8,140 nt of DNA, from the NCBI GenBank assembly GCA_023253495.1, contig JALRGF010000275.1, positions 1-8,140 on the forward strand, read 5' to 3'. Source of the DNA: Verrucomicrobiales bacterium. Lineage in GTDB: Bacteria; Verrucomicrobiota; Verrucomicrobiia; Verrucomicrobiales; V1-33. Under the pieces are notes generated by a model. That model was not told where the DNA came from. It searched no databases and was given only the letters and a program-made list of their open reading frames with translations. This document shows, piece after piece, positions 1-6,350 of this stretch (positions are counted from its first letter, which is position 1; every line of letters starts with the position of its first letter). The position numbers were made by a program, and so were the translations under genes.

Positions 1-84
1 GCCGTCCCGGAGGAAAACCTCGTCGGCCCCGGCCTGCTCGCCCTCTGGCCGATCACCACCGGCCACTGGGGATTCATCAAATAA
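1..84 (+). CDS. lepB: C-terminal end of a probable signal peptidase I (partial, 5' end outside window)
   Basis: The first 27 codons are open in frame 1 and end in TAA at 82-84. The peptide contains VPEENLVGPGLLALWP and ends in HWGFIK. A 'VP-E-N-(L/I)VG-ALF--WP' stretch is typical of the last conserved box of type I signal peptidases, the inner-membrane serine proteases that remove Sec/Tat signal peptides. The catalytic Ser and Lys lie upstream of the window, so activity cannot be judged. The gene is convergent with glnD, whose stop lies about 90 bp away. The assignment rests on one short motif and is probable, not certain. Confidence 0.6.
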   Translation, partial: AVPEENLVGPGLLALWPITTGHWGFIK

Positions 85-106
85 TCCGGCAATCCGGCAA
101 TCCGGC
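83..106. repeat. Three perfect tandem copies of AATCCGGC
   Basis: The 8-bp unit AATCCGGC occurs at 83-90, 91-98 and 99-106 without mismatch. The first copy uses the last two bases of the upstream TAA stop codon. The rest of the gap to glnD (107-176) is GC-rich and shows no convincing terminator: a TCCGG at 101-105 can pair with CCGGA at 120-124, but the loop is long and no T-run follows. Confidence 0.85.
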
Positions 107-176
107 CTGCGCGGACCACCCGGACGGGGCGCCGTGCGGAATACGCCCCCCACGCCTCCACGCCCGCCGCCGCGCC

Positions 177-2960
177 TCAGGGCGCCTCCACCGCCGTGCG
201 TCCCAACCCCTCGCGCAACGCCCGCAGGACAGCGGGATCGGTGACCTTGGCCCCGTGGGCGTCGGTCAGATAAAAACTGTCCTGCGCCCCGCCCTTGTCC
301 GTATTGATCCGGGCGTGCGCGACCTCGAGACCGAGCCCGCCGATCACCCGGAAAAAGTCACTGAGCAGACCGAGGCGGTCGACCGCATCGATCTCGACCA
401 CGGTATGCCGCGGGTTGAGTTCGTTGCTGAGATAGATCCGCGTCGGAAATTCCGCCTTGAGCTGCCGGAATTCCTCATCCTCCGCATCCAGCGGGTCGGC
501 CGGCGGACGCAAGGCCGCCCAGTCCGGCTCCTCGGTGGAAAATACCTCCTCAATCAGCTTCTGGAATCGACGCAGCACCCGCTCGTCAGTCACCGGCTCC
601 AGCCGCGTCGTGCAGACGCGGAAAATGTCGAAAACCACCCCGTCCTTCCGCAGAAAAAAGTCCGCGCTCAGAATGTTCAGGCCGCAGCGGGCCAGACAGC
701 CGGCGACCCGCGCCAGCAGCAGCGAGCGGTCGCGCGTCACCAGCGTCAGCTCGCTGCACGCCCGCTCGGGAATGGTGCGCCAGCGGTACACCGGCAGGAT
801 CGGCTGCCCGGTCTCGTTGAACTGCTCAACCATGAAAAACTCCCGGAACAACCGCAGATGGCTGGCCACCCGGTGCGCACTGCGGAAAGCGAAATACCGC
901 TCCGGCATGCCGTCAAAATGCGCCGCAATCTCATCCGACCAGCCCGGGCCCAGCTTCTCCGCCAGCTCCGCCCGGAACTCGGCCTGGTCGGACTGCAGGA
1001 CCTGCGCCTCGAATCCCGGACGGTCGGCAAAATAAGAGGCCGTGCTCCGGTAGAGCTGAAGCATCAGCGACTGCTTGAACCCGCTCCACGATGTTTCGCT
1101 GGTGCCTTTGGTATCGGCGTAGGTCATGACCAGGAGCGCGTCCAGCCGCGCCTTTTCCCGGACCACCGAAGCAAACTCCTCGATGACCGCCGGATCCTCG
1201 ATGTTCCGCTGGGTGGCGGTGCGGAAGAGGCTCAGATGATGGTCGACCAGAAAAAGCAGCTGCCGGCGCCGGTCGAGGCCGAGCTTGAGCCGGTTGCAGA
1301 CGCCCGCGGCCAGCATGGTGCTGGCGTACTCGTGCTGGTCGGCGTCGGTGGCGCGGCCGGAGTCGTGCAGCAGGATTGCCAGATACAGCACGAACGGGTC
1401 CTCGACTTCCTGAAAAAGGTCCCGCAGCATGATTTCCAGCGGGGTGTTGAGCCGGGTGTCGAGCAGGTGATCGAGATGTTCGACGACGCGCAGGGTGTGT
1501 TCGTCCGCGGAGTAGCGGTGGAAAAACTCGTGCTGCACGAGGTCGGTGAGCGCACCGAATTCCGGCAGGTACCGCCCGAGAAACCCGACGCGGTGCATCT
1601 GCCGGAGGACGCGGGCGACGTCGCCCCGGCGGCTCAGGATGGCCTCGAATGTTTCCCGGTTGGTCTTGCGGTAGCGGAAGGTTTTGCCGAGCAGGGGGTA
1701 GGCGGTTTTGAAGAGCTGGCGGATCTGCGGGCTGAGTTCGAGATGGCGGACCTGGGTGTGCTGGAACAGGCGGATCAGGCGGTCCTCATCCTCCTGGAAG
1801 ATGCGCTCGTTTTCCGGGTAGATGAAGCCGCCCTTGCTGTAAAAGCCGTCGAAGCGCTCGATTTTCGGCTTGCGGCGGGCGAGGAAGCTGAGCGGCCCGG
1901 CCGGTTTGTCCTCGGCCTCCAGGCGGAAGCGCTCCATCAGTGACAGCGTGTGCTGGAAGATGTTGCGCGTGTGGTGGTAGTAATCGCGCATGAATGCCTC
2001 GATGCGTGCGAGGATGCGGGTCTGCGGGTACTTGAGGTTGGTCGCGACCTTCCCCTGCAGGCGGAGCGTGAGCTGGTCCTGCGGGCGCTTCTCGAGGTAG
2101 TGCAGCTCGTTGCGCACGCGGTGCAGGAAGTCGTAGCCGCGTTCCAGCTCCCGCTGGGCGGCCGGCGAGAGCAGCTTCTGCCGGGCGAGGTCGGCCATTG
2201 AGTGGGCGCCGCATTTGACCCAGGCTACCCAGAGCAGGTTCTGGCAGTCGCGCAGCCCGCCGCAGCCGGATTTCACATTCGGTTCCTGGAGGTAGACGGT
2301 GTTGGAATGTTTGGCGTGGCGCGCCTTCAGGTCTTCGCGGCGACGTTCGAGGTAGGCTTCCTCCTGCCCCTGCAGGCACCGCCGCCGGAACTCGGTGGTC
2401 AGCGTGCGGAAAATGGCCTCGTCGCCGGCGAGAAACCGCGCCTCCAGCAGCGACGTTTTGGTCTCGTGGTCCTCGTTGGCCAGCGCGATGCATTCGTCCA
2501 GCGAACGCGTCACCGGGCTGATTTTCAGACGGATGTCGGTCAGCAGATAGAACATCTTCTGGACGATGGCGTCGGTCGCCGGCGGCAGGAACCGGGACGA
2601 ACGGCCGGGCACGAGAAAGAGCAGGTCGACGTCGCTGTACGGGTTGAGCAGGCCGCGGCCGTAGCCGCCGGTGGCGACCAGGGTGATCGGCTCGGCGGCC
2701 GCCTCCCCGCCCGCGGTCTCGCGCGCCAGCTGGAGCAGGTTTTCGAGGACGACGTCGAGCAGTCCGGCGCGCAGTTCCCCGATGCGCACGCCGCCGCCGG
2801 CCGCGCCACCGCCGCGATGCAGCATGCGGATCCGCATTTCCTCCTTGCGCAGAAAGGTGCGGTAGTACCGGATCACCTCGGTGGTGCTCGCCCCGTTGTG
2901 GTGAGCCGGAGCCAGCGCCTTGCGGGCGTGGGCACGCACTTTTTCGAGGTGATCGGTCAT
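177..2960 (-). CDS. glnD: [Protein-PII] uridylyltransferase / uridylyl-removing enzyme GlnD
   Basis: GlnD is a cytoplasmic glutamine sensor. It uridylylates PII proteins (GlnB/GlnK) when glutamine is low and removes UMP when glutamine is high, which controls glutamine synthetase and nitrogen gene expression. The 927-residue product is close to the usual size (about 890). The nucleotidyltransferase site is at residues 98-116 (GGYGRGLLNPYSDVDLL, with the metal-binding pair D110/D112). The family signature EPNVKSGCGGLRD is at 226-238. The HD hydrolase domain spans about 480-620, with H488, H532-D533, the H574-H575 pair and a TYAD segment near 613. An MPERYF linker is at 685-690. Two C-terminal ACT domains for glutamine binding lie at about 735-805 and 850-920. 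All four domains are present, so both activities are expected. The ATG at 2958-2960 lacks a clear Shine-Dalgarno. The gene is single, convergent with lepB and divergent from hflK. Within the HD box the common Lys of HDI(G/A)KG is Arg (HDSGRA). Confidence 0.97.
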   Translation of the reverse strand: MTDHLEKVRAHARKALAPAHHNGASTTEVIRYYRTFLRKEEMRIRMLHRGGGAAGGGVRIGELRAGLLDVVLENLLQLARETAGGEAAAEPITLVATGGYGRGLLNPYSDVDLLFLVPGRSSRFLPPATDAIVQKMFYLLTDIRLKISPVTRSLDECIALANEDHETKTSLLEARFLAGDEAIFRTLTTEFRRRCLQGQEEAYLERRREDLKARHAKHSNTVYLQEPNVKSGCGGLRDCQNLLWVAWVKCGAHSMADLARQKLLSPAAQRELERGYDFLHRVRNELHYLEKRPQDQLTLRLQGKVATNLKYPQTRILARIEAFMRDYYHHTRNIFQHTLSLMERFRLEAEDKPAGPLSFLARRKPKIERFDGFYSKGGFIYPENERIFQEDEDRLIRLFQHTQVRHLELSPQIRQLFKTAYPLLGKTFRYRKTNRETFEAILSRRGDVARVLRQMHRVGFLGRYLPEFGALTDLVQHEFFHRYSADEHTLRVVEHLDHLLDTRLNTPLEIMLRDLFQEVEDPFVLYLAILLHDSGRATDADQHEYASTMLAAGVCNRLKLGLDRRRQLLFLVDHHLSLFRTATQRNIEDPAVIEEFASVVREKARLDALLVMTYADTKGTSETSWSGFKQSLMLQLYRSTASYFADRPGFEAQVLQSDQAEFRAELAEKLGPGWSDEIAAHFDGMPERYFAFRSAHRVASHLRLFREFFMVEQFNETGQPILPVYRWRTIPERACSELTLVTRDRSLLLARVAGCLARCGLNILSADFFLRKDGVVFDIFRVCTTRLEPVTDERVLRRFQKLIEEVFSTEEPDWAALRPPADPLDAEDEEFRQLKAEFPTRIYLSNELNPRHTVVEIDAVDRLGLLSDFFRVIGGLGLEVAHARINTDKGGAQDSFYLTDAHGAKVTDPAVLRALREGLGRTAVEAP

Positions 2961-3103
2961 GCGGGGGTTGGAAGCCGGACCAGACTAGCCGCCGCACGCC
3001 CCCGGCAAGACCGAAATCATCCGGGTGTCACCTCTCCGGTGCAGCGGGGCGCATTGGGACTTCTCCTTACCCACAGCCATGCCGGGCACGGAGGTTTTCC
3101 GCA
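2961..3103. promoter_or_regulatory. Divergent glnD / hflK intergenic region
   Basis: This 143-bp gap must hold the promoters for both glnD (minus) and hflKC (plus). No strong sigma-70 box stands out. On the minus strand, TTGCCG (3003-3008) and TAGTCT (2982-2987) are separated by only 15 bp, a weak match. At 3024-3041, GGTG-T-CACC and CACC-TCTCC-GGTG share the middle CACC, so two mutually exclusive 4-bp hairpins are possible. A 34-codon open frame from ATG 3079 runs into the hflK start in another frame and has no recognisable content. Confidence 0.3.
3090..3094 (+). promoter_or_regulatory. Shine-Dalgarno GGAGG that decides the hflK start
   Basis: GGAGG lies nine bases before TTG 3104, an ideal spacing. 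The alternative in-frame ATG at 3140 has its nearest purine-rich stretch (GGGGAG, 3114-3119) 20 bases away, which is too far. That same stretch would suit another in-frame TTG at 3128. Confidence 0.5.
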
Positions 3104-4177
3104 TTGCCACCATGGGGAGCCGGTCCCTTGGTTTCCGCCATGCCGCCGCCCAATCCACCGACCGTCGAGATCAACCTGCCTGAGTTCAAACCGGGTTTGC
3201 TCCGGGGTGCCGTGGTATTGGGATTTCTCGCCTGGGCCGCCTGGTCCTCGCTGTACACGGTGCCGGCCGAATCGGTGGGAGTGATTCAGCGGTTCGGCAA
3301 GGCGCGCGAGGTCACGGTCCCGCCGGGGCTCCATTTCAAAGTGCCCTTCGGCGTTGATCGCGTCACCATCGTCCCGATCCAGCGGCAGCTGAAACTCGAG
3401 TTCGGCTACTCGACCGAAGCCTACACCAACCCGGATCAGGCCGGCCAGGAACCGGACATGGAACGGAACATGGTGACCGGCGACCTGAATGCCGCGCTGG
3501 TCGACTGGGTGGTCCAGTACCGCATTGACAACCCGCGCCAGTATCTCTTTGACGTCGAGAACCCCGGCCGCACCCTCCGCGACCTCAGCGAGGGTGTGAT
3601 GCGCGAGGTCATCGGCGACCGCACCGTGGACGAGGTGATCACCATCGGGCGCCAGGAAATCGAGACGGTGGCGCTGGAAAAACTCAACGGCCTGGCCAAG
3701 CTTTACCAGATCGGCGTCACCATCAACCAGGTCCAGCTCAAGGACGTCGATCCTCCGGTGCCGGTCCAGGCGTCGTTCAACGAGGTCAACAAGGCCCAGC
3801 AGGATCGCGAGACGGCGGTCAACGACGCCACCAAGGAATATAATCAGGCCGTGCCGCTGGCCAAAGGTGAGGCGGACCAGAAGATCCGCGCCGCCGAAGG
3901 CTACAAGCTGAAACGGATCAACGAGGCCCAAGGGGACGTGGCCAGCTTCACCGCCCAGTTCACCGAATACCTCAAGGCTCCGGAAGTCACCCGCACCCGC
4001 CTTTATCTCGAAGCCATGAAGGAAGTGCTTCCCGCCGCCGGACCGAAAATGATCATTGACGACTCGGTCAAACAAATCATGCCGCTCCTCCCCGGAGCCG
4101 CCGCCACCATGCCCGCCGCGGCACCCGCTGTCGCCCCTTCCGCCACCACGCTGAACCAGGGAGGCCCCCGCCGATGA
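3104..4177 (+). CDS. hflK: HflK, SPFH-family modulator of the FtsH protease
   Basis: HflK forms, with HflC, a large inner-membrane cage around the AAA protease FtsH and restricts its access to membrane substrates. The 357-residue product has a short Pro-rich N-terminus, one membrane segment at about 31-51, and an SPFH/band-7 domain from about 53 to 235 opening with VPAESVGVIQRFGK. It carries the HflK landmarks RTVDEVIT (173-180), LKDVDPP (212-218), an Ala/Glu/Lys-rich coiled coil (about 225-285), YLEAM (301-305) and MIIDD (316-320). An Ala/Pro-rich tail follows. The gene overlaps hflC by ATGA. The start is uncertain: TTG 3104 is chosen for its GGAGG, but ATG 3140 (345 residues, beginning MPPPNPPTVE) is a reasonable alternative because several genes here begin at ATG without a Shine-Dalgarno. 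FtsH itself is not in the window. Confidence 0.93.
   Translation: MPPWGAGPLVSAMPPPNPPTVEINLPEFKPGLLRGAVVLGFLAWAAWSSLYTVPAESVGVIQRFGKAREVTVPPGLHFKVPFGVDRVTIVPIQRQLKLEFGYSTEAYTNPDQAGQEPDMERNMVTGDLNAALVDWVVQYRIDNPRQYLFDVENPGRTLRDLSEGVMREVIGDRTVDEVITIGRQEIETVALEKLNGLAKLYQIGVTINQVQLKDVDPPVPVQASFNEVNKAQQDRETAVNDATKEYNQAVPLAKGEADQKIRAAEGYKLKRINEAQGDVASFTAQFTEYLKAPEVTRTRLYLEAMKEVLPAAGPKMIIDDSVKQIMPLLPGAAATMPAAAPAVAPSATTLNQGGPRR
4159..4164 (+). promoter_or_regulatory. Shine-Dalgarno GGGAGG for hflC, inside the end of hflK
   Basis: GGGAGG lies nine bases before ATG 4174, within the last codons of hflK. Together with the ATGA overlap (4174-4177) it supports translational coupling of the two genes. Confidence 0.75.
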
Positions 4178-5217
4178 AAAAACTGTTCGGATCCTTCGCC
4201 GGCCTCGTCGGCGCTCTCGTCCTGCTCCTCGCTTCCGGCTGTTTCTACACCGTCAAGGAAACCGAGCACGTCATCATCACGCGCTTCGGCGACATCGTCG
4301 GCGAGCCGATTTCCTCGCCCGGGCTGCGGGTCAAAATGCCGTTCATCGACACCGTGAACCGCCTGGAAAAACGGCTGCTGAACTGGGACGGCCGGCCGAT
4401 CACCATCCCCACCAAGGACAAGGCGTACATCAGCGTGGACACGTTCGCCCGCTGGCGCATCACCGACCCCAAGCAGTTCTTCATCCGCTTCCGCGACCTG
4501 CGCAGCGCAGAGTCACGGCTCGAAGATATCCTCGGCAGCGAGACGCGCAACGCCATCGCCCGCAACGAACTTATCGAAATCGTGCGCACCGACAAGGCCC
4601 GTACCCCGGCCATGGACGAAACCCTCAAGGAAGCCGCCTCGGGCAGTGAGGTGGGCACCGCCAAAATCGGCGTGCTCCCGCCCATCCGCGTCGGCCGGGC
4701 CACTATCGAAAAGGAAATCCAGGCCGCCGCCTCTCCCAAACTCAAGGACCCCGGCATCGAGCTGCTCGACGTCCGCTTCAAGCGCATCAACTACGAGGAG
4801 GAAGTTCTCGAACGCGTCTACCAGCGCATGACCAGCGAACGGCTTCAGATCGCCCAGCGTTTCCGCTCGGAAGGCGGCGCCGAGGCCGCCCGCATCAACG
4901 GCAACCGCGAACGCGACCTCAACGAGATCGAATCCGCCGCCTACAAAAAAGTCCAGGAACTGCGCGGTCAGGCCGACGCCGAAGCGTCCCGCATCTACGC
5001 CGAAGCCTACGGCGCCAACCCCGCCGCCCCGGAATTCTACGAGTTCCTCAAAAGCCTCGAAACCTTCCGCACCGCCGTCAGCAAGGACACCACCCTGCTC
5101 CTGAGCACCGACAGCGATCTCTTCCGGCTCCTCAAGGCAACTTCCAAAACCGCCGTGCCGCCAGCCGTGCCGCCGGCCAGCCCGACCGCCACTCCGACCG
5201 GATCCAGCAGCGAGTAA
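4174..5217 (+). CDS. hflC: HflC, SPFH-family partner of HflK
   Basis: HflC is the second subunit of the HflKC cage that modulates FtsH. The 347-residue protein opens with MKK and one hydrophobic stretch (about 8-22). The SPFH domain follows (about 24-215), with TEHVIITRFG at 30-39 and RFKRINYEEEV at 201-211. The family-typical coiled coil runs through ERVYQRMTSERLQIAQRFRS (213-232) and QADAEASRIYAEAYG (266-280), then FYEFLKSLETFR (288-299). The tail from about 323 is Pro/Ala/Ser/Thr-rich and probably disordered. All expected blocks are present. Unusually, the hydrophobic stretch ends in LLLASGC, with Cys23 matching a permissive lipobox, so the N-terminus may be a lipoprotein signal instead of a retained anchor. 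Start: ATG with GGGAGG nine bases upstream, overlapping the hflK stop by four bases. It is the last gene of the operon, followed by a gene-free convergent gap. Confidence 0.96.
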   Translation: MKKLFGSFAGLVGALVLLLASGCFYTVKETEHVIITRFGDIVGEPISSPGLRVKMPFIDTVNRLEKRLLNWDGRPITIPTKDKAYISVDTFARWRITDPKQFFIRFRDLRSAESRLEDILGSETRNAIARNELIEIVRTDKARTPAMDETLKEAASGSEVGTAKIGVLPPIRVGRATIEKEIQAAASPKLKDPGIELLDVRFKRINYEEEVLERVYQRMTSERLQIAQRFRSEGGAEAARINGNRERDLNEIESAAYKKVQELRGQADAEASRIYAEAYGANPAAPEFYEFLKSLETFRTAVSKDTTLLLSTDSDLFRLLKATSKTAVPPAVPPASPTATPTGSSSE

Positions 5218-5232
5218 TCGGCGTCGCTCCAC

Positions 5233-5478
5233 GCGCGGGCGCCACGAGGACAGGCAGCGACCTCCACGCGAGGTGGGGCGGGACCTCCGGGCACGCCGGC
5301 GGCGAACGCGTCTGCCGCCGGAAACTTCTTCGCCTCCTCAAACCGCGTGCCCCACGGCTCTGCCGGTGCAACGGCCCCACGGACTTGGCGCAGCGTGCCC
5401 TCGGAACACCCTCTCCGGGTACGCTTGCGAGACGCCAGCGCGACTCCCACAAGTCCCCCATATCCGTGGCGCCCGCGC
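5233..5478. repeat. 14-bp perfect inverted repeat (arms 5233-5246 and 5465-5478)
   Basis: GCGCGGGCGCCACG at 5233-5246 is the exact reverse complement of CGTGGCGCCCGCGC at 5465-5478, with 218 bp between the arms. A second, 11-bp pair (5267-5277 with 5570-5580) interleaves with it in the order A-B-A'-B' and does not nest, so the two pairs do not form one hairpin. This looks more like separate inverted copies of a degenerate element. Confidence 0.6.
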
Positions 5479-5567
5479 CCACGGCTCCCGCCCGGGGCAC
5501 GCCCATCAGCAGGCGGGGAACGGGCCGGACTACGAATGCGCCCGCCGCCGACCGGCCTGGAAGTCCG

Positions 5568-5612
5568 GTCCCACCTCGCGCGTCCCGCCTCGCACGTCCC
5601 ACGTCCGATCCC
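5568..5612. repeat. Degenerate 14-bp tandem repeat
   Basis: ACCTCGCGCGTCCC (5573-5586) and GCCTCGCACGTCCC (5587-5600) are adjacent and agree at 12 of 14 positions. A preceding GTCCC (5568-5572) keeps the same phase, and a looser GATCCC ends at 5612. This lies just downstream of the rluE stop on the minus strand. Confidence 0.5.
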
Positions 5613-5644
5613 AACTCCGCGTCTGCGCCGGCCGCCTCCGCGGT

Positions 5645-6235
5645 TCAGTCCAGCACCAGGCGTTCCTCGGCGCGATCGAGCCGCCGCCAGGCGCCCGGCG
5701 ACAGCCCGAGGCGGACGAGGTCGAGCGATCCGATTTGCACGCGGAGCAGCCGCAGGGTGGGCAGGCCGACGGCGGCGGTCATGCGGCGCACCTGACGGTT
5801 ACGGCCTTCGGTCAGCTCGAGGGAAATCCATGAGTCCGGCACGTTCCGGCGGACCCGGATCGGCGGTGTGCGTGGTGGCCATGGCGGTGCCGCTTCGAGG
5901 ATCCGCGCTGTCGCCGGACGGGTGCGCTCGCCGCGTACCACCACCCCTTCAGCCAACCGGGCCACATGCTCGTCCGTCGGCACGCCCTCGACCTGCACAT
6001 GGTACAGCCGCCGGTGCGCATGGCGCGGGTGGAGCAGCCGGTCGGTCCACGCCGGATCATCACTCAGCAGCAACAGTCCTTCCGAATCCCGGTCCAGGCG
6101 ACCGATCCCGTAAACCCCGCGCCCGAAACCAAATTCAGCCAGCGTGCGCTGGCCCGGATGGTCCGGAGTGAACTGCGAGAGCACATCGTACGGTTTGTTG
6201 AAAGCGAGAAGCATCGGGCGCGACAGGCCGTCCAT
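5645..6235 (-). CDS. rluE: 23S rRNA pseudouridine synthase, RluE-type (RsuA family)
   Basis: RluE isomerises one uridine (U2457 in E. coli numbering) to pseudouridine in the peptidyl-transferase region of 23S rRNA. The 196-residue protein has the family blocks in order: FNKPYDVLSQF (12-22), VYGIGRLDRDSEGLL (41-55) with catalytic Asp48, LYHVQVEGVPT (77-87), PRTPPIRVRRNVPDSW (121-136) and LTEGRNRQVRRMTAAVGLPTLRL (141-163). The PRxPPIRxRxxxPxSW segment and the lack of an N-terminal S4 domain favour RluE over RsuA, RluB or RluF. Length fits the family (E. coli about 217). ATG 6235 is used. A second ATG at codon 8 (6212-6214) is closer to the conserved start, and neither has a well-placed Shine-Dalgarno. 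It is divergent from the FGE gene (115-bp gap) and convergent with hflC. Confidence 0.93.
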   Translation of the reverse strand: MDGLSRPMLLAFNKPYDVLSQFTPDHPGQRTLAEFGFGRGVYGIGRLDRDSEGLLLLSDDPAWTDRLLHPRHAHRRLYHVQVEGVPTDEHVARLAEGVVVRGERTRPATARILEAAPPWPPRTPPIRVRRNVPDSWISLELTEGRNRQVRRMTAAVGLPTLRLLRVQIGSLDLVRLGLSPGAWRRLDRAEERLVLD

Positions 6236-6310
6236 CCTCGCCGCGGATCAGCGCCGGCACACTCCGAAAATCAACTCGCCCGCGCCACTTTCCGTCCCTG
6301 CCAATTTTCG

Positions 6311-6338
6311 TTTCGGGATGCCGGTCCACGGATAAGAT
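6311..6338 (+). promoter_or_regulatory. Weak candidate promoter for the FGE gene, possibly leaderless
   Basis: TTTCGG (6311-6316) and TAAGAT (6333-6338) are 16 bp apart, a loose sigma-70 match in the gap between rluE and the FGE gene. TAAGAT ends 12 bp before ATG 6351, so transcription would start about five to seven bases from the start codon. The absence of a Shine-Dalgarno there is consistent with leaderless or near-leaderless translation. Confidence 0.2.
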
Positions 6339-6350
6339 CATCCTTTTCCG

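Larger units (their letters stand above)
5218..5644. other. Gene-free, repeat-rich gap between convergent hflC and rluE
   Basis: These 427 bp hold no convincing gene. Open frames cross it on both strands, but they are Arg/Pro/Ala-rich, disagree with one another and run into neighbouring genes. The region contains a 14-bp inverted repeat, an 11-bp inverted repeat (CGCGAGGTGGG 5267-5277; CCCACCTCGCG 5570-5580), direct repeats CTCCACGCG (5227-5235, 5262-5270), CCCACGGCTC (5351-5360, 5478-5487) and GGGCACGCC (5289-5297, 5495-5503), and a degenerate 14-bp tandem near 5568-5612. ACCTC (5260-5264) can pair with GAGGT (5270-5274) over a 5-base loop just after hflC. No T-run follows, so an intrinsic terminator is not demonstrated. 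Confidence 0.6.

Noticed and set aside
255..1943. Long plus-strand open frame (562 codons) opposite glnD
   Set aside because: It lies antisense to a fully intact glnD. High GC and GlnD codon bias suppress stops on the opposite strand. The peptide is low in recognisable motifs and rich in Arg/Gln/Val/Glu, typical of a shadow frame.
3024..3041. Overlapping small hairpins as a riboswitch or attenuator before hflK
   Set aside because: Stems are only 4 bp, with no terminator T-run and no known aptamer pattern, so chance is sufficient at this GC content.
2202..3284. Plus-strand open frame of 360 codons spanning the glnD 5' end and hflK start
   Set aside because: It is antisense to glnD and out of frame with hflK, and no domain is recognisable. 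It is explained by GC-driven lack of stop codons.
3017..4075. Minus-strand open frame of 352 codons opposite hflK
   Set aside because: It is a mirror of the well-supported hflK coding sequence. Its Val/Asp/Leu/His-rich composition is what a reverse reading of that gene gives.
5132..5614. Minus-strand frames across the hflC-rluE gap as a possible small gene
   Set aside because: Two overlapping minus-strand frames and several plus-strand frames are all open here, all Arg/Pro-rich. They run into hflC and have no recognisable domain or clear ribosome site. Non-coding repeat sequence explains them better.
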